Position numbers and translations under genes: made by a program
From: Lycocorax pyrrhopterus obiensis
Lineage: Eukaryota > Chordata > Aves > Passeriformes > Paradisaeidae
DNA: 64,000 nt
Assembly: GCA_014706295.1 (NCBI GenBank)
Contig: JACSVZ010000022.1
Coordinates: 5,722,830-5,786,829 of the forward strand
Direction: 5' to 3'
Notes under the pieces: generated by a model
Told to the model about the DNA's origin: nothing
The model's database searches: none
The model's input: only the letters and a program-made list of their open reading frames with translations
Shown: piece by piece, positions 33,501 through 48,500 of the stretch
Layout: each line of letters opens with the position of its first letter
Numbering within the stretch: the stretch's first letter is position 1

Positions 33501-36500
33501 TAAGAAATGTTTTGGCAATGCTAGTAACACAGTGCTGAGCATGTGCCAGGGCATGGACACAGAGCAGGGGGGAAGAGCTGCTCCTGTGCTGCTGGAGAGG
33601 CTGTGCCTGGAGGATGAGCAAAGTGAAAGGGAAACTAGACTGATCAAGGGATGGATTTAGGCAAATACTAACATATAACTTCATGAAGATGCAGGTATTA
33701 TTCATAATTATTTATTGATCATCATGAAAATTGATGCTGTCAGGGCAGGTTTAGGCTGGATATCAGGGAAAGGTTCTTCCTCCAGAGGGTGCTGGGCACT
33801 GCCCAGGCTCCCCAGGGAATGGGCACGACCCCGAGGCTGCCAGAGCTCCAGGGGCATTTGGACAGCGCTGTCAGGGATGCACAGGGTGGGATTGTTGAGG
33901 TGTCTGTGCAGGGCCAGGAGCTGGGCTTGACAGTCCTTGTGTGTCCCTTCCAACTCAAAAGATTCTGTGCTTCTTAATCAGTCATTTTTGAAAGGGTTTA
34001 AAAGACAGGAGGGTTAGGAAGAAAATTAAAAGAAATACGCAGAGTTGTGTACAGTGTCTTTATTCAGCCCTTTGTATATAAGGAAAATTATGCACAAAAC
34101 TTATTTAAAATGTGTAGTCAGAAATGTTTCTATGGTAGTTACCAGTCTTTGGAGCAATCTCCTGGGAAATCCTGAGCTCCAGTTCCTTGGGAGTCTTCAA
34201 AGAGAAAACCACTCAGTCTGCTCTACCTTGCAGACATGGGTGGGCTGGTGACACATTTTTATCTCTGAATTTAAATCCTCTCCAAGGTCTCTCATTGCCC
34301 TTCCAGCAAATCCACGCTGCCACGGCTTCATGGCACAGCTGGAGCAGGGGGACAGCTGGTGAGGTGGTGATCATCTGGCTGGGGAACAGCATTCGGGAAA
34401 CCACAGGTGTAGAACTGGGATTGTACAGACAGATTTGGACTGGGACATGGCTTGGGAGCTCTGGATGAGCTGCTGTGTGCCACTGTGTTATCAGGGATCT
34501 GCCTGGAACGGAACCGCTCCGGAGAGCCCCGGTGTGCTGTCTGTCCTTGGGTTTCTCTGTTTGTGAGCCAGAACTGGGATGCGTTGCAGCAATCTGAGAA
34601 GTGACCATGTGGAGTCCTGGTGTTTGTACCAGTTTGGTTTGCTGAACCTGCGTCTTAGGGAGGCTTTGATGCTGCTGCTCTTGTTTTCCCAGTAATTGAT
34701 CCTTATGCTGTCGTGTCCTAACGCCAGTGAGGTGTGACAGTTCCAAACCCAGCTGCCAGCACTTGGGGAGGTCATGGCTTTTAATGGATGCCTCTTCCAG
34801 CTGGGCTGCTACAGCCTCTCCTTCTTGCTAGGTAATACCTAACTTCTCAAGTTTTGTGTGCAAGATTTCAGGTATTTTATCCAGAGCTTTTCAGTGAATG
34901 AAGAAAATCAATGTTGGATTGCACTTTTCATGCTTGAATGAGACCAAAAAATTCCACAGAGGAAAAGAGCCCCAAAAGACCCAGTGCTGATTTTGATGAC
35001 TCTTCAGTAAAATTTCCCCAAAAAGAAAATCAGTTTTGCTTATAAATGAAAAGCATTGACTAACTGCTGTTACAGAAAACAGGATATGCAGTTTTTAACC
35101 AAAATGGCTGTGAAGAAAGACAGCTCCACAAAGTCTGATTGAATTTTAATCCCTTCACAGAATCCAAAATCTTTGCATTGGCAAATACCAGCTAGCCACA
35201 ATGGAACTATCCACAGCCAGAGGAGCCTCAAATCCACAGCAGGGACCACAAGCCAGAGCTTGCAGTGAAACCAAAGATGTGTTAAACCAAGAGAAAGAAA
35301 ACCTTTTTATTATTATTATTTATTTTTCTTTTGAAAGCAGTTAAAAGATGATGAGAGCAAGGAAACATTTGCTTCACTCTTTCAGAATTTCAGTTCTAGA
35401 AGTTTCCTGTGGCTGCCTCTCGGAGCCTGGGGCAGGGAAAGGAAGCCCTGCTAGTACAGAAATGGGAGTGGAGATGGCTCAGATGGATCCTGCCCCAAAC
35501 CAAGAAGCATATATGTGATTAAAAATGTGGTGTTAAACCCAGGACAAGGTTTTAATGTGAATTAAAGGTTTTTGGCCATTCTTGAGAGCATTTAAGTGCT
35601 GAATTCTGCTCTGTGCTACTGGAACCTGAGATTGCAGCCCATGCACGTCATCCCGCCCTGTGGTATCTTCCACATCAGCTGGAGCTGGAGAGTTGGACTC
35701 TTTCCCTGGCATTTTGCTGTGTGTTCTTTGTACTTTGCCCAGCAATTCATCCAGTTCCTCCCACTGCTTGTGGGGTTTGTACTCCTCCCACACCTGGGAT
35801 GGGGCCGTGGTAGAGCTCCTTTGGCTCACTCTGTGCTCGGTATCTCGAGGAGAAATGGAATCTGTGACTTCCAAGGAGCTGACCTAGAGCCCAAATGATG
35901 AGAAGTCATTTTGGCTTTCTGGTTTGGTCCTTTGCTGTTTCTCCTTCTTGGAAGGAAATTGTGTCATTCTCCAGCAGTGCTGGTTGATTTCTCTGATTCA
36001 GAAAGCAGGGAAAAGTTAAAAACTGGAGAGAATTTTATGTCCCAAATGTGTTCATGCTGCTTCAATCACTGCTTGTAGCAAGAAAACCTGGTACTTCAAG
36101 ACCCTTGAAGTTCTTATTTATCTAAAAATTTAGGTATTTCATCAGCAAAAGAATCCTGAGTACCTGGGGATCTTAAAAAGAGGGTGAGGACTCATGTTAG
36201 ATACATTACCAGGCTGAGTTCTCAGCTTGCGTCAGTTTTCTGGTCTTCCTGTATAACAAGCAGAGAAAAGGGTTAAATTCTCAGTCAGAAATTGGAGTAT
36301 ATTTGCATATAATTGTCTAATCAGGAATTGAATGGCCCTTTGGAATTGTGCACTGAGCTGTGTCTGAGAATGATGTCTTGGCTGAAAGAATAAGAAGCGA
36401 GATTTAAGCAGGTGGGAGGGAAATGTCGCTTAACCACAGAAAGGTGCAGAATGAGAGCAGCTTAGGGGGTTAGGCCTAGGAGTAAGAGCAAACCCACAAA

Positions 36501-39500
36501 TGTGTCAGGGGGGTTTAGGCTGGATATCAGGAAAGGTTCTTCCCGCAGAGGGTGCTGGGCACTGCCCAGGCTCCCCAGGGAATGGGCACGGCCCCGAGGC
36601 TGCCGGAGCTCCAGGAGCGTTTGGACAGCGCTGCCAGGGATGCCCAGGGTGGGGTTGTTGGGGTGTCTGTGCAGGGCCAGGGGTTGGAGTGGATGATCCT
36701 GGGGGTCCCTTCCAGCTCAGGACATTCTGTTTTCAAAGGTTTGCTATGAGGTGCTGACCAGAGGATTGGGGTTTTCTTTATGTTGTAGTTTTTATTTGAA
36801 GGCCATATAAAATGTTTGTAAACACAGCCAAAAATGCTGCTGGAATTGTTGTCTGCTTTACCTTATCCTGTGTACAGTGGTGAGTCCCTGTGTTGGGGTT
36901 GGTGTAGGTACCTCTGAAGTATCAGAGAGGAAAAGAGTTAAAGCTTGGTCGTCATTGACTGGATGGTGAATTTTAAGGTCCTAAGCTCCTCCTTGACAGA
37001 TTCTCCTGGCATTAACCTGGAAGTATTCAGGCTTCAAAACATCTTTTGTGGATTTTAAGCAGAATATTTCAGTCTTGTGGTGCTACTTCTTTTTTTTAGG
37101 TGTTAAACACAGTGATGAATATTGAGAATTTTTTTTTTTTACTTTAGGGTAAAAGGAGGAAAATTGAAGAAAGTTTGGACAACTATAGTAGCAAATGCCA
37201 AGGTGTTCTTTTTTGTGGTTGCAGCCTGTTTCTCAGGATAATGCCAGTGTTGTTCTACTGATTTAGTTGGTGGTCTCCATCTACAACCAGCCCAAGACTA
37301 CAGAGGGAATTTTCTCTCTATCTTTGATATGTTCCCGCTTGTAAATCTTCATAGTTTGGGTCATTACTGTGACTTCAGGGACTTGGCTGAGGAAATACTC
37401 CTTTCTAGCTGAATGCATTGAGTAATGAAGCCTTTCCATCCTCAGCATTCTGCACCTTGGACCAGTGTAATTTGAGACAGTGGCAGGGCACCCATTTCCT
37501 CCTTCACTCACCTGTCAATTGGAGTTCTGCTAATGGAATTGTTTAGAGACTAATGTGTTCCCATTTTAAAATACACAATCAATAGAAAAATACAGAATGA
37601 GATTATGTGCTCTAAATGACATCTGCTTCAAGCAGATAAATATTTGTCTGTGCTGCTTAAGATACTTCGCATCTGTAAAATTCTGCAGTTACCTGTCCTG
37701 GATAAATTGCTGCATGGAAAGAGGTACTGGATTTTGTAAGTTCTTTTTCCAGGAAGGTGATAAGGTTATTTTCCTGGTTATGAAGCATTGGACACATGGG
37801 AATTACGTTCTTCCTTCGTTGCAGATCACAGAGGCCTTGTTGAAGGAAAGAGATAAACAAGCAAAATGGAATGGGATCCCCTTGCTGTTGCAGAAGCTGT
37901 ATGAGCACAGCCACCCGAACAGCGACTTCTCCCAGTGCCAAAGCATCCTAAAGGTACTGCCTGCACACTTCTTCCTAAAGCTTGAGATAATTTCGCTGTG
38001 GCTTTCTTTAAAGTCTGCTGTGATCATACTCTGTTAATTTTTTAAGCTGTCTGCATGATGGTATCTGCCAAAAACTGGCTGGTAAGTAAAAGCTGGGGTT
38101 GCAGGTGATGATTAGTCAGTGGATCACACCGATAGTGGAAGATAATTGTGTTTATACTGATGAACAGTTTTCTTTTTGAACCATCTCTTTATTTTTTCCC
38201 TACATGCAGGAAATTTCTCCACTCCTTTCGATGGAAGCCATGGTTTATGTCACAGAAGACAGAAAAGCTGCTCAAGAGTCCAGTTTCCCAAATACATACA
38301 CGTTTGACTTGTTTGGAGGAGTCGATGTAAGTGTGTTTTTTCAACAATGTCAAAAGATCTGCATGATCATCATCCCACTGAGAAATCTCTTCAGTGACGT
38401 CTTTGAAGCTTCTAAAATTCAAGCTACAGAATGACTTTACCAATTTGATGTTAAGCATTAGAATTTTGCCTCTTTCTGTTAATCAAAATAGGAAAAAGGT
38501 GTATTTTTCAAGGTGTTACAGCCAAAGTGAGGTGTTTTTTTCTTATATGATATAGAATACCTGGCTGTTTCTTTAGTCAGTCTGGTTTTGCCTTGAAAAA
38601 GATTAGACCTTTAGTTCTGAATGAAGACAGTTTCAAATGGTTCCTAGTTGTGAGATAACACAATTGGCATTGGAGCAGTGAGAATTTCACTTAACAGTGG
38701 GGGATCTCTGGCAGTTTAAGCACACCAGGGCTCTGTCTTAGCCAGGTTGTCTGTGTTTATTGCTTCATCTATGGCAAAGTTTTTTAAACAGAACTGGAAG
38801 GTTTCTGTGGACATTTTGGCAATTTATCATTTTGTTTATTTGCTTTTATTCTACATTGCACAAATACCCATTTGCTTGGTTTTATGGTGCCTGACTCTGG
38901 CTTGGCTTTCATTAGAAATGTATGATTTGTATTTTCCAGTGAACTAATTGACACTGTCTCTTTATTTAGTTTAACTAAACAGATTTTGCTATTTATTTCT
39001 TGTTACACTTAGCTCGCTTTTACTTAAAGCTGCTGTTTATGTTGTTTTGAAATGAGCACTGGTTTAGTTGTTCCTGTCAGTTGAGGGCAAAAGCCTTCAG
39101 CTACCCAAGCAAATGAGAACAATACGAAAATGTTTTAAATTTCCCTTGTTTTTAAAGGGAAATAGTGGTACTTCCTGGAGAAATGATTTTAACATGATGC
39201 ACAGCATCTCTGTGTGTTGGGGACAGCTTGTTTTGTTGGGTTGGGTTGATTGGGGCTTGGTTGGTTTTTTTCCCCCTTGGACTGGAGATGGTGAATATCA
39301 GATACACTGTAATTACCTGGTGCTCTGGGCAGAGTTTTGGCTGATAGAGGTGGGTTTAATGTGATTAAAGGTAGTGATAGAAGCCAGTGCTATGTGTTTC
39401 CAAAAATCCTGCTCTAGGATTTGAAAAGGAAGAAGTTTGATCTGCTGGTGCTGTGTGTGCCATGTGCTGATTTTATTTTGCAATATTTTGAGCTGTGGAA

Positions 39501-42500
39501 CATGGGTAAGTTTGAAGGACACTCAGTTTGCAGTGTACTTCCTAGGCTACAATGTGTGATAGTTAAAATATTTTTGGATTCTGACAGCCTTTACATCAAG
39601 GAAGAACAAAACCACTTGGTGGCTCCTCCCTTCATATGAATCCATGTAAAACAAGACCCGGGAGTGCAAACACATGAAGTGATACACAAACCTCATGGAT
39701 TTTATACCTGAATGTAACCCCATTCCCAGAAACACGATCTCATAATTCCCTTTCTGCTCCTTCTGCCTCTGGTGAGAGGCAGAAAACCCAAGAATTAAAG
39801 CATAAACCCCAGACTTTGAGGTGTGCATTCTCCTCCTAAAACACAAGCCATTAATGCGAGATCTGCATTACTGCAGTCATTTTTCTCTACCCTCTTAATG
39901 CTACAGCTATTACTACAAATATTGCTTAAAAATGTATATTCCTCTTAAAAGTTGCCTGTTTATTTGTCAGTGCTTATAACGTGGCCTCCAGTGATGCCAG
40001 GTGGTTTCGTCTGTGTCTGGGTCAGTAGTTCATTCAAAGAAGGGTAAAGCTAAGATGGGACAAATAGATCAAGTTGTAAACTCTTAAGTATCTTGTGAGT
40101 TGGCGTTGACAGGGTGATGCCTGCATTGCTGTTAACAATTATAAACTGAATTTTAAAACCGGGGGGCATTTGCAGTAGTTCTCGCAGAAGTCACCAGTTC
40201 CTTCTGGTAGCCAACTTTCGTTTTTAAATAAACTGCTGTTTTTTTCAAATGTTTTAAGCTAAACCAGTGGTATAGACTAGAGCAACTAAAGATCAGTTCT
40301 ACATCAGTCAGAAGCACAGTCCTGGTCTTGGAAAGCTGATTGTTACATTCCTTTAATAGAAATATAAATGTAAATATACCTACAGGGTTCTGTACACAAG
40401 TAGTGTCTTTTTGGTGCTGAGATAAAATCTGGAGCTGCTAAATTTTGTCTGGACCTGAAATGTTTTTGAAGCCCAGCAATATTTAGGGAAAGCCTTGGCA
40501 AAATTTGCATCTCTTTGCAGATTATTGCTAAAGATTCCTTATTTTAAGAGATGTGTGATCACCATCCTTGATGTTATCTGGAGGCATGTGAAATTACATT
40601 CTTTGCAAGCTCAAATTCTTTAAAACTTGCCTGTGGGAGATTATTTTGCACAGCTCTTACTGCTTCTTCAGGGTAAATGCAACTATTATTTGTCAGTGTG
40701 ATTTTGACACCAGTGGGGGTTTGATTGTAAAGCCTTCGTTATTCACCTCTGTGACTTCAGCAGAGACAGGTTTGGGTTTGTCACTGACAAATTAATTGGT
40801 TATTTGTATCTCGATGATCAGTCCCTTCATTCTTTGTCTTATTTTTACAGCTTTTAGTAGAAATTCTCATGAGACCAACTCTTATTACACAGAAAAAGAA
40901 GCAGAAAAGTAAGTAAATAGGTGGTTTATCTTTTTCTTTTCCCCTGTTTTGCCTTGTGTTTCTGTTTCAGACAGAAATCATTCTATTTTTCTGTTATTGT
41001 CTTTCCATCCCAGCAATTTCCTGTTGATTCATTTAGGAATGAATCATTGGTTTCTTTGTTCTCTGTGGTACTGATTCGTGCTGGGATTTGGGAGAGTCAC
41101 CTGTTTCTGGGCACAGTTCCGGAGATTCACGCACTCAGCACAACATACTTGACTCAAAGCATTAATCTGCAATCAGTGGAAACTCTTATTGTTACTGTGG
41201 CTACAGCTACAGTGAAAAATTATCAATAATAACTCACAAACGATTGTTTATGTAATGGGAGCTACAGAGACTCTGAGATGAGTAGCTCAGGAAAACAGTC
41301 CACTTTTTGTTATGTGACTACTCATTTCCACATTGCTGTAAGGAGAGGGGGTGCAGTGACTTCAGCTCAACTTTCCTGCTGGAGCAGCTTGGCTGCAGTG
41401 TTTTCATTTCCCCTGTTTGGGATTCTGCTGGTTCCCTAAGCCCTTCTGAGGGAAGGGAATGTCATGGTGCACCCTGTGCCTGCCAGCCAGGGAACTTCAA
41501 AGGCGAAATGACTTGAACTTGAGCTACAAACAATTGTAGGTCTGTGCTGAAAACGTATTTTAAATATTAAAGTGCTGCAGTAAAGCAGATTGAAAGTTTT
41601 TTATGAAGTCCAGGTGCCGAGAAAACAGCATGAGTTGCCAGTGGAGAAAATGGCATGAAGTGTCATTTTTTTTCCTCCCCATACAAAAATAATTTAGCAT
41701 GTGGACAGGTCAGGTATAGAGTGTTTCTTGTGGTTTCTGTCCTATAAGGCATTTGCATGTGTGCTCTGAGCCAGCAGCCTGCAGTTGTCACCCATTCCAT
41801 AGCTCTCCATGTCCCTCCCACGGACACTGGTGTTCCTTGGCAGGGAGTGGCTGCTGACTGTCTGTTCTCCTCTCTCCTTTGCAGTAAGTGATGACCTCAT
41901 CAAGGACTGTTTAAGCATACTGTACAACACCTGTATATGTGTAAGTACAGCTCTTCTCCTGGTCACTTTTTACATGTGCTGCTTGATAAGACAACAAACA
42001 GTCTCTTTTAAGTTTTAATTAAACTTAACTTCAAAGCTTTACATTAAAATTCCTTCAGTTAAATACAGGATCACTCTGTATTTTGATGTCTTACTCAAAT
42101 AATGTGTTTTCTTAGCCACATTGTCAAGCTTAAGTTCCTTTGTTTGGATCTTCCTGTCTCTGTGTTTCCATAGGAAAGCTGTGCCAGCCTTTGTTACGTT
42201 CCAGCTTAAAATCTGAAGCTGGGAATGGATGCCTGTTAAGCCCAGCTACAGCTGGTCTTGTTCAGAACTGGGGCTGGCAAAGTGTTTTGAGTTTGATCCT
42301 GCAACTCCATGTGCTGGATTTTAGTTCAGTTCAGTTGTGGCAGGTCAGTGCAAAGGAAGGTGCTGGGTTAAAGGCCTCTGGAAATGCCTCGTCATTAAAA
42401 TCCTGAGTCTAAAAGCAAAGGCCTCAGATTATGCATGCAGGGAACATCCTCAGGATTGTTTACTTCATCAACACCTCATTATGCCATAACCTAGGGAACA

Positions 42501-45500
42501 TTGTTTAACAAAAATTTAAAAAAGAGTCACTTAGTGGCTTGGAGCTCTTCCAAAAGCATCAGTCTAATCTCCAGAGTTTGAGTCTTATTAGATCATGTCT
42601 CAATGATAAGGATCTGTGTACACGTGGGAGGGGGAAGAGAGGGAACACTTTTTTTGTTGGCTTGGATGATTTATATTTTTAGCTGCAGGTAATGCAACTT
42701 TTGCAAACTGAGAGTAGCATGATATGCTAAAAAACAGGTCTGCAATTTCTAGACTAGCTGCTGTTTTAATTCACTTTGGTATTACTGCTGGAATTGGATG
42801 AGAAGTGTGCAGGATCACGGAAATGGTGTGGGCCTGTGGGCACTGTTAACTGTTCTTACACTTATGTGTAAATACCAGGGAATTATCTGAGCTAGTCTCG
42901 TTCTGTGAGCGCTGGGAATTTGTCAGTCATGGATAAGGCACAGCTTTGCAAGCATTCAGGATGTAGTTGTGAGTTCAGGAAAGCCTGGCTGTGCTCTCAG
43001 CAGAGCTCAGAGCATGAAAGGCAGCCTTAAAGTTGGGTTTTCATGCCTCAGCCTGACTTTGGGGTTCACCACCCAGTTCATTTAGGCCGGTGCTTGATCC
43101 GGGTCACTCAGATAGAACAGTGCTGAGGGTTTAGGAGCTGCTGTGTTTGCAGACCGTGGCGTGGAGCTGGTCACAGTTTGTATGGCAAAGCAGAGCCAAG
43201 CCCCTCTGGTGTGTGCCCCAGCAGGCAGGGTTGGCTTTAGATTCAGACAAGAAAACAACTGCCTTGAGGTGAAGCCTCTCATCCTGGCATTGTTGCAGGC
43301 GCCACGTTGACTTCAAACAAGGACTGCAGATGGTTTGGGTTGCCATAAACACAACATTTCCTGGTTTCAGGAGCAGCTGACTCAGTACCACATCATCCGT
43401 AGGGCTGTCCTGCACGTGCTGTGCCATGTGGCTGCTTGGGGTGGGCTCTCACTGGGTCTGTGTGTGCTCCTTTCTAGACGGAAGGAGTCACGAGGCGACT
43501 GGCGGAGAGAAACGACTTTGTGTTGTTCCTGTTTACACTGATGACAAACAAAAAGACATTCCTACAAACTGCAACGCTCATTGAAGACATCCTGGGAGTT
43601 AAAAAGGTTCGTTACTGGTCTCTTAGTATCATTTGTATGGCTTTGCAGCCCAGTAGAGGAAAGACAGCTGTTTCTTTGAAGAGTTGCTGAGGATGGTCCT
43701 GTAAGGTACCATTCTCACTTCTTGTAGCTTATTTGAAACCCGCCTGTTCACAGTAATAGTTAACTTCAATCACTTCTCATACGGAAGCCAAACTATTCCT
43801 GTGGTGTCGTGCTTGTGGTGCTTTTACCCATCTCAGAGAATGATGGGAGGTGAGTCCCCGTGATCTGAGTACCTCACTGTCATTAAAGAACAGCCAGTAT
43901 TTCCAGTGAAAAAAATGAACCTCATATAAATTCAGTTTTCATCCTTGCCTGCTGATTGTATTTCACATACTTCACTTGTCTTCCTCACATTTGGAAGGCT
44001 TCCCGTGTATCCCTTAGCATTTTTCACCTCTCTAAGAAGTTGTAGGCTGGGACACAGGGCACTTAAATCTTCTGCACAAACCTGGTTATTGAACTTACTT
44101 GCCAGCATCCTTGCAGCTCAGTGCCCTGATGTGATACAAGTAAAATATGAGAGGTGTAACCTTGGGAAGACCTTGAATGGAAAGTGTCTGTGTACATTTT
44201 GTGGAGAAGGTCAGGAGTCTGTAACTTGGTACTTTATTATTTAGAATAAGGTTGAGGTCGATGTACTTCCTGAAATAAAAAACAAGCTTAGTCTATCTGA
44301 ACAAAAATGGGTTTTTTTCCTGAAAGCTGTTATCAACGTCTTTTTGTTAAAAAGAACTTCTGATGAAAAGACTGAGAAATAATTTAGAAGTTGATTCTTA
44401 TCTGTGAGTTTCAAAGAAAAGACAGGATTGGAAAACAGAATTGAAACTTCTAATACCTAAACATAATTTATGTATCAAATTAGGTTGTGGTTTTGTGGGT
44501 TTTTCAGTTTAAAAAGGCCCCCAAATTTTTTGTGAATGTAAAAATAGTATTTAAAATATGGACATCTGTACTTTTGGAATTGCTAAGCCTGACAGCAGTT
44601 GTAAATCCCAGCTGCTTTCAGACTGTTGCTGCTTCTTTGCTGACATTGGAATAACCCAGAGAGCTCCTCAGGGAGGATCTGCTTGTGTTCACTTGTTGAC
44701 CATCACGTGTGACTTAGCTGGTGTTGCCTCCTCCAGGAAATGATCCAGCTGGATGATATTCCCAACCTGGCAAGCCTGGTGTCCAGCTTTGACCAGCAGC
44801 AGCTGGCCAACTTCTGCAGGATCCTGGCTGTCACCATCTCGGAGCTCGACACGGGCAGTGATGACAAGCACACTCTTCTGGCCAAAAATGCCCAGCAGAA
44901 AAAAAACTTGGGCCCTTCCCGAGCTGAAATTAATCAAGGTAATTGTTATGCTGTGAACAAGTCAGAATAATCTCAGCAATGTATGAAGTTTTCCTCTCTC
45001 AATGTCACATAGTGTAATGTTTCTGGAGGATACTGAGAGTGTTGTGTCTTACAAAGCATTTTTCTTTATTCATTCCCCATAGATAGTTTCCTGGAAACAA
45101 TCTGTCCTGTTAATGGAACTTTGTAGCTTTTGGTTTCATGTGGTGTTGCTAATTAGGTGGGTTAATTTCTGTCATTTCAGCACTGTCTGATGAACTGAGT
45201 GGCTTAAAATAATTGGATTTGTTTTCTGTGCCTCATCCACATCTATGGATTTCCCATTAGCAGCTCTCAGTAATTCTGTGTCGTCCATAAAATAGGAATT
45301 CCTGAACTAAAACTGCCTGCAGTGTGCTTGCTGTTGCAGCAGGTCCTTCTGTGATTTTATCTGATGTTGTCCTGAACAGGATGTCTGTCTTTATCAAAAG
45401 AGAAGTGTGTTTAGCTTTAATTATGTTGCCCAGTGTTACCAAACCAGCCTTGCAAATCTGTGGGTCTGATCTCAACCTTAACTTTGGGCACAGTGCAGCT

Positions 45501-48500
45501 TTCCTTATTTTGCTGAGTACTTCTCAGGTGCAGAAATCTTGCCTAGAAGGATGAGTAGGAATTGAAAAAGTTAAAAGTACCATCAAATGTAGGATCTGCT
45601 GCTTTCAGCTCTTACTGTGCTGAAAAGCTTCTGGGCTTCTGAAGCAGATATTTGCATAGGCCCGTGCCAAGCAAATGTTGAGCTAATCATTTTTTATGGC
45701 ACAATCAGAGACTGTTTCTAAGGCTGTGCAGTATATTCTAGTTTAAAAATTTTATCAGGGAGCTTATACTGGCAGAGAAGAAACTCTTTAATGTAATGTT
45801 CACGGCCAAATTCTTTGTCCTTTTTTCCTTGCCCCTGCAAGTGTGAAGTGAAGCTTTAGCCATGTATCTTTAATAAACAGGTCCTGTAATTAAGTTACTC
45901 TTGAGGGCAAAACGCACCTCCCCAAACATTTTGCAGAGCAGTGACTTCAGTCCTTGCACTGCTCTTTCTAAGGGTGCAGTTCCACAGTTCAAGCCCTCAC
46001 ACTTGGGGCTGCTGTGGTGTGTTCTCTATCTGTTTTGCTCCATGAAGAACTAATTCAGGAACCTAGTACTTGAAAAGCTGACAGCTTTCCTCCCAGCTGC
46101 TGCAGGGAGCCAGTTCAGTTACTACAGACCAACACCCCAGGAGGGAAAAGGAAGGAAAGGGGAGGTGGAGCTGCCGCTTCCAAGGGCTGCTGCTTTATTT
46201 CTGCCAGCTGAATTTTCAGCCAGATCAGTTCCTTGATATGACTGGAGAACAACACTGAGTTATCCCTGGGGTATAGGTGCTCTCTTCCAGTCCTTAACAG
46301 GAGAGTGCACTGAATTCTTCCATCTTCAGATCTTTTTAACCAGATCTTTTTAACCATACACTTCTGTTTCCCTAAAGCAGATGTTCTGGTACCTTGTGGT
46401 GATCTTAAATTGTAATAAAATTATTTCTCCTTTTTTTTTTTTTTTTTCAGCAACACTTCTGAATATTCCAGGCTTCATCGAGCGATTGTGCAAACTGGCC
46501 ACACGGAAGGTGTCTGAAACAACAGGGACTTCCAGCTTCCTGCAGGAGCTGGAGGAGTGGTACACCTGGCTGGACAACGCACTCGTGCTGGATGCACTGA
46601 TGAGAGTGGCAAATGAAGAGGCAGAGCAGAGCAGTACAGGTACCTGGCTTGCATTGCTCCACCCACCAGCAGCTGATGCATGTCTTAACCTTCTTCAGGG
46701 TTTGCCATGTGTTGCTTTTCCTTTCATCTGGTCCAGATCTCCCTTGTCTTCTTGCATGGAGGACTCACATATCAACATTTAGGTCTGACTCCCATTTTGT
46801 TCTCATGTAGCACTGATTTTTTTTAAGAATTAAAATTAGCAAAAGGAGAGATCCTACAGCAGTCTGTGCTCTTTGCATGCGTGGCTAACACTGAAATGCT
46901 GTGCATCCTCAGCCCTAACCTCCTCTGGAGTGATTAAAATAACTCTCCTGAGGTAAGGGGCTTCGCCAGCAGTTTACTCTTAAAATTTTGGCTGATGACT
47001 TTGTGTTCAAATGCTTCACACCAAGCACGTGGTCCCTTCTTTAAAAAGGAAAGGTAGTTCCAGCTAAATTAAATAAGTTAACTGGGGGAAAAAAAATTGT
47101 TCCAGTGGAAGTGTTAATACAACCTTAGGAAAATGCTTTGAAGCACGTGTGTGGTTTGTTTCTTCACCCTTTGATATGACAAAAATGCAGTGTATGTCTG
47201 GTAGAACTCAAAAGTACTTAGTACTCCTGTTTCTGCTCTTAGCAGGGTAATTCTCTATAAGGTTATGAAATTTATTTAACTGTGGCCTAAGTATACTGGT
47301 ACTGAGGTGTGAAATGAGAGTAGATTTAATAGTAAGTGCTTCTGATAAACTCCCATCTACTTTTATTACCTTTTCTGCCATGCCCTGGTGCAGTAGTCTA
47401 TTAATTTATTTAGGTGAGCCTACTCATTTTAGGGAGATGGCTGCCATTTAGCTCATTATGGAAAAATAATTTTAAAAAATCTGATTTTATCTCCTCTAAA
47501 TTTTCAGCTATATTTTTTCTCTAGCATGTAATTCAGATTGGTTATTTGCTGTACATCACTATTTTTAGTTGAGAAGAAAATTTCAGCAGATGTGCTGCTC
47601 CTGCATCTGCAGTGTTCAGTAGAAAAGCAACAACTGTAACAAATCCTTTGCTGTTGAAGCTGCCTCAGTCTCACAGCTTCGCCATCTTTTTCAGAGTCTT
47701 CAGATGAGAGTGGACTGGCCAACACCTCCACGAGGACACAGCTGCCCCAGTCCATGAAGATCATGCACGAGATCATGTACAAGCTGGAGGTGCTGTATGT
47801 TCTCTGCGTGCTGCTCATGGGCAGGCAGAGGAATCAGGTGAGCCCCAAAGGATGGCCAGGCTCACAGTAGGCGTCTCTTTAAACCTCAGTGCTTGTGAAT
47901 GAGGTCATGGACACTGAAACACCAGGGCGGAGCTCAAGGTACCAAGCTGGGCAATCCCATCCTTGCAGCCCTGTGCAGAAAACTGGCAGCTTTTCACTGG
48001 GAACCACGAGCCTCTGCTCTGGTGCAGGAGGGATGCAGGAGGATGCCTCCTGTGGGAGGAAGTGTGTGGGTGTACCTGGATGCTGCAGGAGCTGCAGTCA
48101 GGCGTTCTCCCCACTCCTGGTGCACTGGTGACCAGTTTGGATGGAGCCCCTTCAGGCCTTACCCTTCTTTGGCTGCTTTGGAAACCCTCTGGATGTTTTT
48201 TGCAGCGTATTGCCATGACTTGGCAAAGTGTGAGCATGCTGTCAAACTCACAGCTGGGAAGATGCACTTCAGTGCTGTCTGCACTGGTCACTGCCTGGAA
48301 ATCCCACTCATCGGTTCCTTTGCCTTTCTTCCTTTTGAAATGAAAAAAAAAAAATGTTCCCTGCTTTACACAGGCTTACAAAGAACCAGTCACTGCAGCT
48401 CGGCTGTCGTTTGATTTAAATGGGTCAAAAGCAGGTTGTGAAGGGAAAAGCAAAGCAGCCATTGGTGCAGTTTTGACAGGTTTCCAGCTTTGGCAGTCTG

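Larger units (their letters stand above)
27504..37824 (+). other. TRPC4AP intron 1 (10.3 kb)
   Basis: The CpG island continues to about 27.93 kb. The intron then holds four sense CR1 copies. The remaining stretches show no recognisable exon or RNA gene. Confidence 0.7.

Noticed and set aside
47899..48414. Open frames of 171 codons (+) and 128 codons (-) in TRPC4AP intron 9
   Set aside because: Several frames on both strands are open over the same bases, and none resembles a family.
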